Source: Phymatolithon calcareum (taxonomy: Eukaryota > Rhodophyta > Florideophyceae > Hapalidiales). Taken from it: 64,000 nucleotides of DNA. Both the position numbers and the translations under genes were made by a program. Shown one piece after another: positions 1-9,384 of this stretch. The stretch's first letter is position 1. Every line of letters begins with the position of its first letter. Location of the stretch: assembly GCA_977006965.1 (NCBI GenBank), contig OZ345352.1:3658001-3722000 (forward strand), written 5' to 3'. A model generated the notes under the pieces. That model saw nothing but the letters and a program-made list of their open reading frames with translations. It searched no databases and had not been told where the DNA came from.

Positions 1-348
1 GAGGTGACGGATTCGATTCGTGTAAGGAAGAATCTTCTCATCCTCGAACATGGTGGCTGTGTAGAACTTGCGACGAGCAGTTAATTTGTTTAGAAGAGTA
101 TGCCGTTCGAAGATATTAAGGATCGACTGCCACATCTCTTTAGCCGTCACGACCTCTTGCACATGTTCCAGATGTTCGTCAGATAGGGAAAGACCAATAA
201 TAGCTTTTGCTTTATTGTCATTTCGACGCCATAGCTTGAATTCATCCAGTTCGCGAAACGATAGTACGAGCTGAATTTTCTGTTTCCAAGCATGGAAATT
301 CGTGTCGTTAAGCTTTTCGACTTTCAGCGTTCCTTGCGAGCTGTCCAT
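1..348 (-). CDS. E1 copia gag, N-terminal part (runs off window)
   Basis: This is the start of a Ty1/copia Gag, read leftwards from the ATG at 346-348 (MDSSQGTL). The frame is open to base 1. It carries the conserved N-terminal gag block seen in every element here (NFHAWKQKIQLVLSFREL, then ERHTLLNK and RRKFYTATM). Compared with the other copies about 13 residues are missing between RELDE and FKLWRR, an in-frame gap. Gag forms the particle that packages element RNA. The zinc knuckle, protease and pol lie outside the window. The upstream neighbour is an unusually long leader containing a zinc-finger frame. Confidence 0.85.
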   Translation of the reverse strand, partial: MDSSQGTLKVEKLNDTNFHAWKQKIQLVLSFRELDEFKLWRRNDNKAKAIIGLSLSDEHLEHVQEVVTAKEMWQSILNIFERHTLLNKLTARRKFYTATMFEDEKILPYTNRIRHL

Positions 349-927
349 TCTTGGGTGTGGGGGTCTTCTCTTGCCGAAAATCCGTTCGGGGAGTCCACTG
401 CGAGTCAACACAGGGTTAACTGTCAAGGCAATCTATCCCGTATAAGAAATTCGCTTCGAGTCAGAATGACTCGGACCTTGATCGGGGGATGGCTCGAGAC
501 CGTATACCTCTTGTAGCGTTTTGGTACACTTGAACCTGAAGCCGGCAACACGCACTGCAAGACGCTTTCAGTCTCCTGAAGTGGGCCTTACTTAAAAACC
601 GAAGGTAATCAAGAAAGGAGACAGAACTGGAAGACCTTTGTAGTGTTTGGTACACCAGAACCTGCAGCCGGCAACGCGCACTGCAAGACGCTTTGTGATC
701 CCTTGACCGTGCCCTGGTAAAGACCAGAGGTAGTTGACCAAGGAGACGGAACAAGACGGTCGAGACGATGAGAAGTCAAATATCCTTGAGCAGGCCTAGC
801 AAGAAAACCGGAGGTGATCAAGCAAGGATTCGCTACCAGGATCGCCTGAAGTTGGCCCTACTCAAAGACCAGAGGTAATTAAGTAGGGATTCGTAACAGG
901 ATTCAGGGAAAAAGAATTTATTTTGAT
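349..927 (-). other. E1 leader, gag-proximal part with repeats
   Basis: No coding frame is seen. The stretch holds two repeat types found in the leaders of most A-type elements. R2 is a GC-rich block around GCAACGCGCACTGCAAGACG (here near 548-570 and 660-690). R1 is a block ending in a pyrimidine run followed by GGGCC on the sense strand (near 580-610, 705-735, 785-825 and 850-890). In this copy R1 units lie on both sides of the zinc-finger frame. Confidence 0.6.
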
Positions 928-1542
928 TTAGAAGATTTTCGGTTCGTGCTTCTTGGCCTTGAGGTGCTTGTGCAGATTTTGCAGTGTTTGCAAGTCTTTT
1001 CCGCACGTTCCGCAGTGGTGGAGAACTCTGCGTTGAACTCGTTTCTTGCACCTGATCGACCCGAGATGCTGTTTCAGCTGTCGGGGCCCGCTTAGTGGAA
1101 GATTGCAAGCACTGCAGTTCAGTTTCGCAACTCTTCTCTTTTCGATAGCTCGACCGCGCACGATTTCGACGTGACTCGGAGGCTTGGGTTTTTCAACAAT
1201 CGGTGATACACGGTGCTCCTTGTCCTCTTCTTGGGATTCGAGAAGGTCTTGAAGATCTTCTTCGGTCTCGGAATTTTCACTTCCGATACTTTCCGAATCA
1301 CTTTCAACAGCTTCGTCGTCAATGAAAATGGAACGGGGCCGCTTAGGATCGTCAGGAACAACTTCTTGTTCTTCGTCGGGGTCCTCAAAAACTAGAGGCG
1401 GGCGCGGTGCTGAGGTTTTGGTGATTGCCTTAGATCGGAGGAACGTTGGCGGTTTTAGCGGTTTTTCGTCTTTGAAGATTAAACGAAGACAAACAGGGTC
1501 AGAATGATGGACGAAGTGCTTGAAAGAGACAGATATGCCCAC
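928..1542 (-). CDS. Leader-encoded zinc-finger protein (E1), possible exon
   Basis: An open frame of about 204 codons lies between the primer-binding site and gag, where other copies have only untranslated leader. The first two thirds are charged and acidic (runs such as SESIGSENSETEEDLQDLLE), followed by a basic stretch. Two C-terminal fingers follow: CSAC-X12-H-X5-C (C2HC) and CGTC-X12-H-X5-H (C2H2, U1/JAZ-like). It ends at TAA 928-930. The frame has no ATG: the first start-like codon is GTG and no internal Met exists. An in-frame stop lies about 11 codons upstream, and TTAG and TTTCAAG acceptor-like sites occur at the 5' edge. It may therefore be an exon joined by splicing, or use a non-AUG start. 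Function is unknown; nucleic-acid binding is inferred from the fingers. A related frame occurs at 4005-4553. Confidence 0.6.
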   Translation of the reverse strand: MGISVSFKHFVHHSDPVCLRLIFKDEKPLKPPTFLRSKAITKTSAPRPPLVFEDPDEEQEVVPDDPKRPRSIFIDDEAVESDSESIGSENSETEEDLQDLLESQEEDKEHRVSPIVEKPKPPSHVEIVRGRAIEKRRVAKLNCSACNLPLSGPRQLKQHLGSIRCKKRVQRRVLHHCGTCGKDLQTLQNLHKHLKAKKHEPKIF

Positions 1543-1812
1543 TAAGATACCGCAGAAGAGGCGTGTTAGGAACTTTTAGATGATCTCGAGCTTCGTGGAA
1601 GCGGCCCTGGGTGAAGACCAAAGGTAATCACTTAAGGAGATGTAACCACTAGGCAGTTCGTTGAGAATGACGATTACGTACTCTTGCGCAGACGGGCCCT
1701 GAAAGAAAACCAAAGGTGATCAGTCAAGGAGGCGCCGGCGCGAGAGCGTTTGGTTGATGTTGATGCGAGGGGAAAGATGACCCTCAAGATGGCGGCAGTA
1801 GTTAGTCGCGAG
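1543..1812 (-). other. E1 leader, LTR-proximal part
   Basis: Untranslated leader between the PBS and the zinc-finger frame. It contains two R1 repeats (near 1605-1640 and 1690-1730) whose sense strand has a pyrimidine-rich run, CAG and GGCCC, resembling a 3' splice site. No other gene is seen. Confidence 0.5.
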
Positions 1813-1826
1813 CTGGGCCCATAACC
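1813..1826 (-). other. Primer-binding site (half initiator tRNA-Met type)
   Basis: The sense sequence GGTTATGGGCCCAG directly abuts the 5' LTR. Its complement CTGGGCCCATAACC matches the anticodon stem and loop (CAT anticodon included) of initiator tRNA-Met. This is the type of site used by Drosophila copia, which primes from a 5' half-tRNA. The same site recurs next to the other 5' LTRs in the window. Confidence 0.85.
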
Positions 1827-2209
1827 TGATGTAGGTTGTGGTTCTTGCTGAAATGATTCCTTGGTTTATTTACTTGGCGGACCTCAGGTCTGGCATATAT
1901 AGGCCTGAGAATCCGACCAGACAAGGTAAAAGCCTTAGTCGACGACGGAGACACTCTAACCCTAAACAAAGTTGTCATAATATCATATGACACGTGTAAC
2001 ATGGAAAAATCAGAAATTATCTACTGAGTGAGGGGGGTATGATTATCATACTCTTATCATACTTTGACACGTGTCATTGCCAATCTTCTTGATTCAAAGT
2101 TCTGAGACATCTTGACTTTCGACTTGACACGTGTACACGTGTACCGAGATCATACCTTGATATTGAAGTGTGCATGCGACTAGAGCTCCAAGCAATCACA
2201 CTCCCAACA
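1827..2209 (-). repeat. E1 5' LTR, type A
   Basis: 383 bp. The outer end reads CCCAACA on the plus strand and the PBS-side end is mutated (TGATGTAGG for TGTTGGAGG). It carries the type-A hallmarks: several CACGTG boxes, a TATATA core near 1894-1899, and the paired GTATGAT/ATCATAC motif. It lies in the RT region of E2. Confidence 0.85.
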
Positions 2210-3538
2210 GGCCTACGGTGAAACGTATGCCCCAGTCGTGAAATTCACCTCGATTTGTATCCTACTTGCAACGGTTGCTGTCCATGATCTGGAACTCCAC
2301 CAAATGGATGTTGTGACAGCATTTCTGCATGGTGACCTTGACGAAGACATCTACATGGAAGTTCCGGCCGGATTTCGAGATCCCAAGCGTCCCAACCTTG
2401 TTTGCAAGCTCCTGAAGGCACTATACGGTCTGAAACAAGCTCCGCGGCAATGGCATGCCAAGATCACAAGTTCCTCATCGACGAGCTCGACTTCTCAAGC
2501 AGTCCCAACGATCCTTGTCTGCACGTCAGGCACAAGTCAAACAGCACCATGATCATCGCCCTGTATGTGGATGACTTACTGATTGCTGGAAACGACACCT
2601 CTGCCATTTCGTGGTTCAAGGGGGAGCTGAACAAGCGGTTCGAGATGAAGGACCTTGATGAAGCAAGTGTATGCCTTGGGCTTGAGATTCGCCGGGACCG
2701 TACTCTTCGGACCCTTCATCTTTCGCAGTCGGTCTACGCTCAGTCGGTCTTGGAACGCTTCGGCATGGAGAACTCGAAACCTGCACCAACCCCAATGGAG
2801 TCAAGCAACAAGAACACCGCAATCGAGGAAGTGGATATCACCGAGTCTCTTGGAGACGAAGTTCCGTATCCTCCAGATATCGGAATCCTGATGTACTTGA
2901 TAGTCGGCACTCGCCCAGACATCTCGGACTCGGTCGGCAAGCTTTCTTCGTTTTGCGAGAAACCCTTAAAGCGTCACTGGATGGGTGTTAAGCGCGTTCT
3001 TCGGTACATTGCAGGTACTCGAGACTATGGGATTCTGGTCGGTGCAAGTGAGAGCATGATGCCAATCGGGTACACAGACGCGGATTGGGCAGGATGTCGT
3101 GAGACAAGGCGATCAACAAGTGGCTATGTGTTCCTTCTTGGAAGGGGAGCCATAAGCTGGCGTTCGAAGAAACAAACTATCGTCGCCACGTCAACATGTG
3201 AAGCGGAGTACATCGCTTCCTGTGCCGCCGCCAAGGAAGCTATTTGGCTGTCAAGACTTATCGCAGATATCCAAGGTCTCCAGAAGCCCACTGTCATGAC
3301 TTTGTATACCGACAGTCAAAGTGCAATCGCAACCGGGAGGAACGCTGCCATCACTCAACGCAGCAAGCATATTGACATCCAATATCACTACGTTCGTGAT
3401 GTTATTGCAACAGAAAAGATCTCGATTAAGTACTGCAATACTGAGTTCATGGTTGCTGATGCACTAACCAAGCCACTCGATCGAATCAAGACAGCCAAGT
3501 TCGCTCAAGAGGTGGGAGTATGCAAGCAAGTGGCGTAG
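2210..3538 (+). pseudogene. E2 copia reverse transcriptase-RNase H (3' half of pol)
   Basis: The C-terminal part of a copia polyprotein begins inside RT (YGETYAPVVKFTS), where E1 is inserted. RT shows MDVVTAFLHGDLDEDIYMEVP, YGLKQAPRQWH and the catalytic ALYVDDLLIAGND. RNase H follows, with YTDADWAGC, SWRSKKQTIVAT, CEAEYIAS, LYTDSQSA and the terminal VADALTKPLDR. One base is missing near 2465 (aagatcac for aagatcgac), so RT is split between two frames. After that the frame is open to TAG at 3536-3538. The purine tract AAGGGGGAG follows at 3551-3559. Confidence 0.9.
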
Positions 3539-3559
3539 TGTCCCTCGATCAAGGGGGAG

Positions 3560-4004
3560 TGTTGGAAGTGCGATTGCTTGCAGCTCTAGTCGCAAACACA
3601 CTTCAATATCAAGGTATGATCTCGGTACACGTGTACACGAGTCAAGACGAAAGTCAAAGTGACTCAGAACTTTGAAACAAGAAGATTGGCAGTGACACGT
3701 GTCCGAGTATGATAAGAGTATGATAATCATACTCGCCCCACTCAGTGGATGATTCTTCATTTTTTCATGTTACACGTGTCATATGATATTATGACAAATT
3801 TGTTTAGGGCTAGAGTGTCTCCGTCGTCAATTAAGGTTTTTTGATCAAGTTGATTGAGTTCTCAGGTCTATATAGTCTTGACTTGAGGACCGCCAAGTGA
3901 ATAAACCAAGGAACTCATTCTCACCTATCTCAGCTTCTCCTCAACCATTTTCCTTCAACCAAACTTTTTCTTTCTCCTCATCAATTGCCAAACCTTCTCC
4001 AACA
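3560..4004 (+). repeat. E2 3' LTR, type A
   Basis: 445 bp, TGTTGG to CCAACA, directly after the polypurine tract. It contains the TATATA core near 3877 and several CACGTG boxes. It is inserted into the zinc-finger frame of the CL leader. Confidence 0.92.
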
Positions 4005-4553
4005 CTTGTCGCGATGGTGCTTTAGCTGGTCTGGTCCGCTGAGCTCAAGAGCACAAAGATCGCACTTGACTTTCTTGACTTTCTTCTTCCTCTTGATCCT
4101 TTTGTTTTGTACGCGAAGGATATGCCTTGAAGCTGCGTTGTCGATAACTTGAATACAACGCGATGAAGAAAGCGGCGGTAAGTACGAAGGCCGTGATATG
4201 GGCGGAATCGACGGCGAAGATGACGGTAATGGCGAAGACGACCGCGATGAGAATGACGGTGATGGTGAAGACGGAACGGAAGATTCTGGAGATGTCGGCG
4301 GAGACGGCGGCGGAGTTTTGTAAAGAACGGCGAGAAGTTTACGGCGGAACTCCGAGATCGGCTTACTTGGGCCACGATTAGATACTGTACGAGCAGGCCC
4401 CACTAAAAACGTCAAAAGGGTTGAACACCACAATGTTAGTAAATGAGTAAGGAGATGCAAGAACGAGTACCCGAAGGTCAAGAGAAAGCTTGATCGGATC
4501 ACAATCAAGGTAACGACCGTAGAGGGGTGTATACCAGGAGCGTGAGAGCCCAA
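4005..4553 (-). pseudogene. Leader-encoded zinc-finger frame of CL, cut by E2
   Basis: This second leader zinc-finger frame lies between the CL PBS and the point where E2 inserted. It has a long Pro/Ser-rich stretch (PPPSPPTSPESSVPSSPSP), a basic patch (KRIKRKKKVKKVK) and a finger beginning CDLC-X12-H; the second half of the finger is cut off at the E2 LTR. The finger core LSGP-QLK-H matches the first finger of the E1 frame, while the N-terminal regions differ. Like E1 it has no ATG in frame (nominal start TTG, no internal Met), and its first 50 codons look like leader repeat. A spliced exon is possible. The role is unknown. Confidence 0.5.
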
Positions 4554-4774
4554 ACTCGAATCAGGTGTTAAGAAACTTACTTGCAGAGACTGGTTTTGTG
4601 TCTTTTCAGATCCGCTTTTAGGTTATTAAGCCCACCTGGCACCTTGGAATTTAAACCACTTGAACAAGAAAAGCACGCGACCGACGAAGAAAGACTTGAA
4701 AATACGAGATGCAAATGCGGGGGAAGCAGGACCCCGAAGAGAGACGATATGCGCAAGGTTGGCCTATGCGCAGA
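4554..4774 (-). other. CL leader, PBS-proximal
   Basis: Untranslated leader of the CL element. No coding frame, RNA gene or clear repeat array is seen. Confidence 0.4.
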
Positions 4775-4788
4775 CTAGGCCCATAACC
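4775..4788 (-). other. CL primer-binding site (one mismatch)
   Basis: The plus strand reads ctaggcccataacc, one base away from the initiator-tRNA-Met-type site used by the other elements. It directly abuts the LTR. Confidence 0.75.
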
Positions 4789-5422
4789 TGTTGGAGGTAT
4801 ATGGGATTGAGACAAGGTTGATGAGGAAAGTTGATGGTGGTTGAGAGTTGCTTGGTTTATTTCGATGGTCGGCACAGAAGATGGAAGTTATATACCAGCC
4901 CCATGCCACTACAGGAACAGTACTTGGATGCATGCTGACGTCAAAATGTGCTGGATGCATGCTGACGTCAAATGCGCTGGATGCATGCTGACGTCAAATT
5001 TGCACTGGATGCATGCTGACGTCAAATTTGCACTGGATGCATGCTGACGTCAAATGTTCTGGATGCATGCTGACGTCAAATGTTCTGGATTCATGCTGAC
5101 GTCCAATAGCCAGTGCTGACTAGTAATACATTACGTGCACTGCTGTAACTGACCCATCTGCACTTCCTCAATCGTAACGGTTTCAAGTAACAACCGACAA
5201 CAACATAGCTACTTGTAAACATACTATCATACTATGACAATAGTCACACCCATGCACACGTATACGAATGTTATGAGATAGACATATATGACAAAGTGTC
5301 TTGCGACTAAAGCACCAAGCAAGACAATTTCAATTACTAAACGTGTACCGAGATCGATATTCTAATCATGTGTCTTATCGAAAATAATAGACACATTCAA
5401 CACAAAGGTTCCACTTCCAACA
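4789..5422 (-). repeat. CL 5' LTR, type C
   Basis: 634 bp, with TGTTGG/CCAACA ends. It differs from type A across most of its length; only the outer ends and the initiation-region style (TATATA, then aataaaccaagcaa in sense) are shared. It carries seven TGACGTCA-type repeats. The outer flank in sense is GGCAT, which matches the flank of the type-C 3' LTR at 35410-35935. Confidence 0.9.
4926..5108 (-). repeat. Tandem TGACGTCA array in LTR-C (7 units)
   Basis: Direct repeats of 24-28 bp contain GGATGCATGCTGACGTCAAA. Six units keep the perfect palindrome TGACGTCA (a CRE/ATF-type bZIP site) next to GCATGC; the seventh is degenerate (GACGTCC). The array lies upstream of the TATA box in the LTR's sense direction, where an enhancer would sit. 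Confidence 0.85.
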
Positions 5423-6574
5423 ATGCCGTGCTGTGCAAAATATGCCTTGAACTCGTTGGAAATGTACTCGCCTCCGTTATCGGTCCTAATAGCCTTGACC
5501 TTTGCTGCAGTCGAGAAGCCCTGAACGTTCAAATGCTTAAGCTTTCTACCTGTGTGGGTTTCAGCATACTTGTGGAACTTTCGAAAACACTCAAAGCTCT
5601 CCGACTTTCTTCGCATGGTGTATACCGTGGTCCACTTGGAGTGATCATCTATGAATGTGATGAAGTATCGAGAGCCTCCAAGTGATGGAATGTCGATAGG
5701 ACCTAAGACGTCGGAATGTACGAGGTTGAGGACAGCCTCAGAACGAGTACTACTAGACTTTGAGATAGGAGCGCGATGACCTTTGCCGGCAAGACAACCT
5801 TTGCAGGGATGCACTGAGTTCGGACTGGGAGAAATTTTCACACCTTTGACCACCCCATGACGTACCATATCGGAGATACCAGATGGGTGGACATGAGCGA
5901 GACGTTCATGCCAAAGCTAGAGGCTAGCGAAACAGGAAATTTCGGTAACTTTATTTTCATCTGCAAGGTCACGTGAGTAGAGACTTTTGCGAAGTGTACC
6001 TGTAGCAATCGTGTCATGATGGGCATTAACATAAAAACGCCTGTTCTTGAACGTAATCCCATATCCATACTCATCCATTTTTGGATACCGATAGTAGGGA
6101 GTATCCAAAGTCCAGTATGTGCATAACATCCTTCAGTTTGCATTTCGACTGCTTCCCATTGACACCCATTGACTTCAGGGTAGATGCTAGATGGCCAATG
6201 CGGTGTGTATAGGGCAGTATTTTCTCGTCCTCGAGCATAGTGGCAGTATAGAACTTGCGGCGAGCGGACAATTTGTTGAGTAGGGTGTGTCGCTCGAAGA
6301 TATTGAGAATTGACTGCCACATTTCATTGGCCGTTTCCACATCTTGCACATGCTCGAGATGTTCGTCCGAGAGAGCAAGTCCGATAATTGCCTTTGCCTT
6401 CTTGTCGTTTCGACGCCAAGCATTAAATTCGTCTGAGTCCCGTGCCGGTGGATCATCCTCAATGTATTCATCAAGTTCGCGGAAAGATAGTACTAGCTGA
6501 ATTTTCTGTTTCCAAGCATGGAAATTGGTCTCGTTGAGCTTTTCGACCTTCAGCGTTCCTTGCGAGTTGTCCAT
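5423..6574 (-). pseudogene. FP 5' half: gag (internally deleted)-integrase
   Basis: The frame starts at ATG 6572-6574 (MDNSQGTL) and shows the gag N-terminal block. At STLKSMGV it jumps straight to NGKQSKCKLKDVMH, so the zinc knuckle and DSGS protease are absent. The deletion joint lies at the repeated tcaatggg. An extra A in the following ccaaaaatgg shifts the frame (SKNG stop). The rest is integrase in another frame: the HHCC region (HPCKGCLAGK), VHSDVLGPIDIPSLGG, TDNGGEY. It stops at AYFAQHGI, where the CL LTR is inserted at GGCAT. Element U at 59988 has the same deletion and frameshift. The probable other half is at 35936-37897. Confidence 0.88.
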
Positions 6575-6888
6575 TTTGGGGAGTGTGGGTCTTCTATTTC
6601 TTGTCGAAAATCCGTTCGGGGAGTCCACTGCTAGTTAACAGAAGTTAACTATCGAAGAAATCTGTCCCGTATAAGAAATTCCTTCGAGTCAATGTGACCC
6701 GGACCTTGATCGGGGGATGGCTAAATGGCCGTATACCTCTTGTGGCGTTTTGGTACACCTGAACCTGCAGTCGGCAACACGCACTGCAAGACGCTTTGTG
6801 GTATCCTGAGGTGGGCCCTACAAGAAAACCGAGGGTAATCAAGCAAGGAGACACAACAGAAACCCTTGTAGTGTTGTGGTACACCTGA
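6575..6888 (-). other. FP leader remnant
   Basis: A-type leader with one R2 block (near 6740-6795) and one R1 block (near 6805-6855). It is cut at about 6888 by the gypsy-like element. No coding frame is seen. Confidence 0.6.
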
Positions 6889-7260
6889 TGTGGACCCTAC
6901 ATTGTGTGTGGACTCTGCATTGTGGGTACTTGTTCCAACGGTCTCGTAATTACTTTCGAGGCTAGTAATTGTCTTGTGTTTGTTAGTTGTAATTGTCCTA
7001 CGACTCTGAGTGTTGTATCATTTAGCCTCCTCATTTAGATGTTCGGGTCCCTCATATTCAAGTTACCCAACTGATTCGAATCGAAGGAAGAAGAGAGAGA
7101 GACAGAGATTTCCATTTTACCATTATCACAGTATACCAGATTTGTCAAGGCGTTGCCTGACTCTCTTCAAGATCCCTCAACCGCAAAATCTGCGTGTGAG
7201 TGATCGACTTACCTGAGGTTCATCGATTCCTCTAAACCACCGTTCTCACTTTTGACTACA
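6889..7260 (+). repeat. Putative 5' LTR of a gypsy-like element
   Basis: Unrelated to the copia LTRs. It begins TGTGGACCCTACATTG just where copia homology ends, with the opening motif imperfectly repeated (tgtggactctgcattg), and may end at gactaca. The boundaries are inferred from position before the gag frame and TG/CA-like ends only, as no second copy is in the window. Bases 7261-7403 would be leader and contain a short inverted repeat TTCCAC/GTGGAA. Confidence 0.4.
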
Positions 7261-7403
7261 ATCGCGATTCCACTCGAAGTGGAACGATCGAATAAGTCAG
7301 AAACATTCTTGTTTTTTCAAAAAAAAATGAAATTTCGAAGCCCGAAAAATCCAATGCAGTACCAAGTCAGAATATTCGACTGTGGTACAGTGTCAAATTC
7401 GCA

Positions 7404-8942
7404 ATGACCCCTCCCGGCACTCCTGAGCCGAACCCCGGAGCTGTTGTTGCAGGAACTTGAAAACCGGGAGAGCCCGGCCCATCTCATGCTCAAGACTATG
7501 ATAAAGATCCCGCACATGGTGATATCGCGCCCCGTCGTGTGATATCTGCACTGTTCATGAGCAAAACCAATGCTGAACTTCCGGAGCAAAAGCAATTCAT
7601 CCTCGAAATCCGAGCAATTCTCAGTGATCTCCAGCATGAAGGACGCATTATCACACCCGACGGATTTCTGGATGCCCTCCATGATGATTTCCCCCCACAC
7701 AAGCTATTTTCGCGAGCCATCCTTTCTCGGAAAGATTACTTTGTGAAACTCAAAAGGCTCTTCGAACGATTAGGCATAAACCTTGTGCCATTCTCGGACT
7801 GCCCAAAGCGCTTCAATAACTATCAAATAGCGGCAACAGTGTACTCCGGAGAAGAAAATGCGGCAGAGCGCAATCTCGCATACAAGATCATCGATCGATT
7901 TCGGATGCTTGAGCCGGCAGACCTAAGCCCATCAACGCCACCACGCCCTCCTCTATTACCGGCAAAACATTACTCTACAACTATGCAACACAAACCGGAG
8001 GCATTGCAATCACCATCAGTGCCGCCTGTGGTCAATCCCTACACCACGACGCCACTGCAAAGGTCTTCCTCACCAGCGTTGAAAATACATCCAATCCGTC
8101 CCCCCGCGCAATCCGCGCCGGCCCTCATTTTTCCGCCGAAACCAATACAACGGCAATTCGGCCATTCAGAAATGTTTGACAGAAAAAGCACACCCTTGCC
8201 GCGCAACATCAGCCGTACAGACAGAATCCCAGGCGGAATTCAAGCTGCGCCTAATCAATACACTATGGCGCAGCAGGAGCAGCACATCCCACTCCATCGT
8301 CGCAATCGTGCAGCGAATGCCTCCGCTACGCCGACGTACTCATCCAGCCCCAAGGGCGCAAACACGCCCACACGCCGTGTTCACCACGATATCGCTGTCC
8401 GTTTTAAGAATAAGGAAGACAAATTTAATGGGCAAATTGACTCCTCTTGGGCGAAATACCAAAAGACATGGGAGCGTGTGTGTGACGATTACTCTTTCTC
8501 CGAAGACGAAAAGCTCAAGTATTTTCACAACATATTATCCGGCACTGCACTCGATTTCTACAACGACGAGATATCCGTTACTGCGAGCGACTACCGCACT
8601 GCCGCCTCTATGATGAATGCCAAATTTAATTCGCCGTATTAGCAGAACAGTGTAAAGGACTATCTATTCTCCCTATCGTTCAACTCATTTCTGTCTGAAA
8701 AATGCGGTCCGAAAGATGCTCTTGTCAAGCTCGGGAGCACAATTAGCACTAGAATTCACCTATGCCCTACAGCATTCAACCACGAACCCGTGAACAAGGA
8801 GTTCCTACACCGCGCAGTTCTCAAGTTGCCATGGGCGACAGAAGCAATTAACCGCATGTCTGCATCGACATCGTGCACATACCAAGGTTTTCTTACCGAC
8901 ATTGCCGCGAGTTTACAAACGTACACCACAATACACCCGGAT
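7404..8942 (+). pseudogene. Ty3/gypsy-like Gag, truncated, two in-frame stops
   Basis: An ATG at 7404 opens a frame that continues through TGA 7458-7460 and TAG 8639-8641 to about 8940 without a frame change, so one Gag of at least 500 codons was present. The middle is Pro/Ser-rich. The C-terminal part looks like a retrotransposon Gag capsid domain: FKNKEDKFNGQIDSSWAKY, then KLKYFHNILSGTALDFYND and a helix-rich stretch through NKEFLHRAVLKLPWAT. No zinc knuckle or pol is reached, because a copia LTR interrupts at 8943. Sequence and composition are unlike the copia Gags here. Gypsy assignment rests on domain style and is moderately secure. Confidence 0.65.
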
Positions 8943-9384
8943 TGTTGTTGGAGGTTATGGAGGAGATGAGGTGAAGGAAAAGTTTGGTTGGAGTGAATTG
9001 GTTGAGTTGAAGATGAGTTGTGAGTGAATGAGTTCCTTGGTTTATTCACTTGGCGGACCTCAGGTCAAGACTATATAGACCTGAGAACACAACCAGACTT
9101 GATCAAAACCCTAAATGACGACGAAGACACACTAACCCTAAACAAATTTGTCATACTATCATATGACACGTGTAACATGAAAAATAAAGAATTATCTACT
9201 GAGTGAGGGGAGTATGATTATCATACTCTTATCATACTCTGACACGTGTCACTGCCAATCATCTTGATTCAAGGTTCTGAGACACTTTGACATTCGACTT
9301 GACAGGTGTACACGTGTACCGAGATCATACCTTGATATTGAAGTGTGTTTGCGACTAGAGCTCCAAGCAATCACACTTCCAACA
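8943..9384 (-). repeat. Type-A LTR at H1, flanked by gypsy gag
   Basis: 442 bp, with the subtype ending CCTCCAACAACA in sense. The left side abuts gypsy gag with no PBS, so it is the outer end. The right side abuts RT at codon KALY with no purine tract. It is thus either the 3' LTR of a 3'-deleted element H1 or the product of LTR recombination. Confidence 0.8.

Noticed and set aside
3464-3760. Open frames reading out of LTRs in reverse (3464-3760, 16577-16843 and similar)
   Set aside because: They lie in the LTR and RNase H antisense strand, recur with each LTR and show no protein-like conservation.
4841-5047. Repeat-rich small protein encoded across the TGACGTCA array (also 59391-59642)
   Set aside because: The repetitive peptide is a by-product of near-multiple-of-three repeat spacing, and the frame differs between copies and strands.
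4926-5108. CRISPR array
   Set aside because: Repeats of 24-28 bp have almost no unique spacers, lie inside a eukaryotic LTR and occur in all three LTR copies.
8176-8613. Overlapping +1 frame in gypsy gag (145 codons)
   Set aside because: The other frame is continuous with capsid-like sequence on both sides; this one has no domain and is a shadow.
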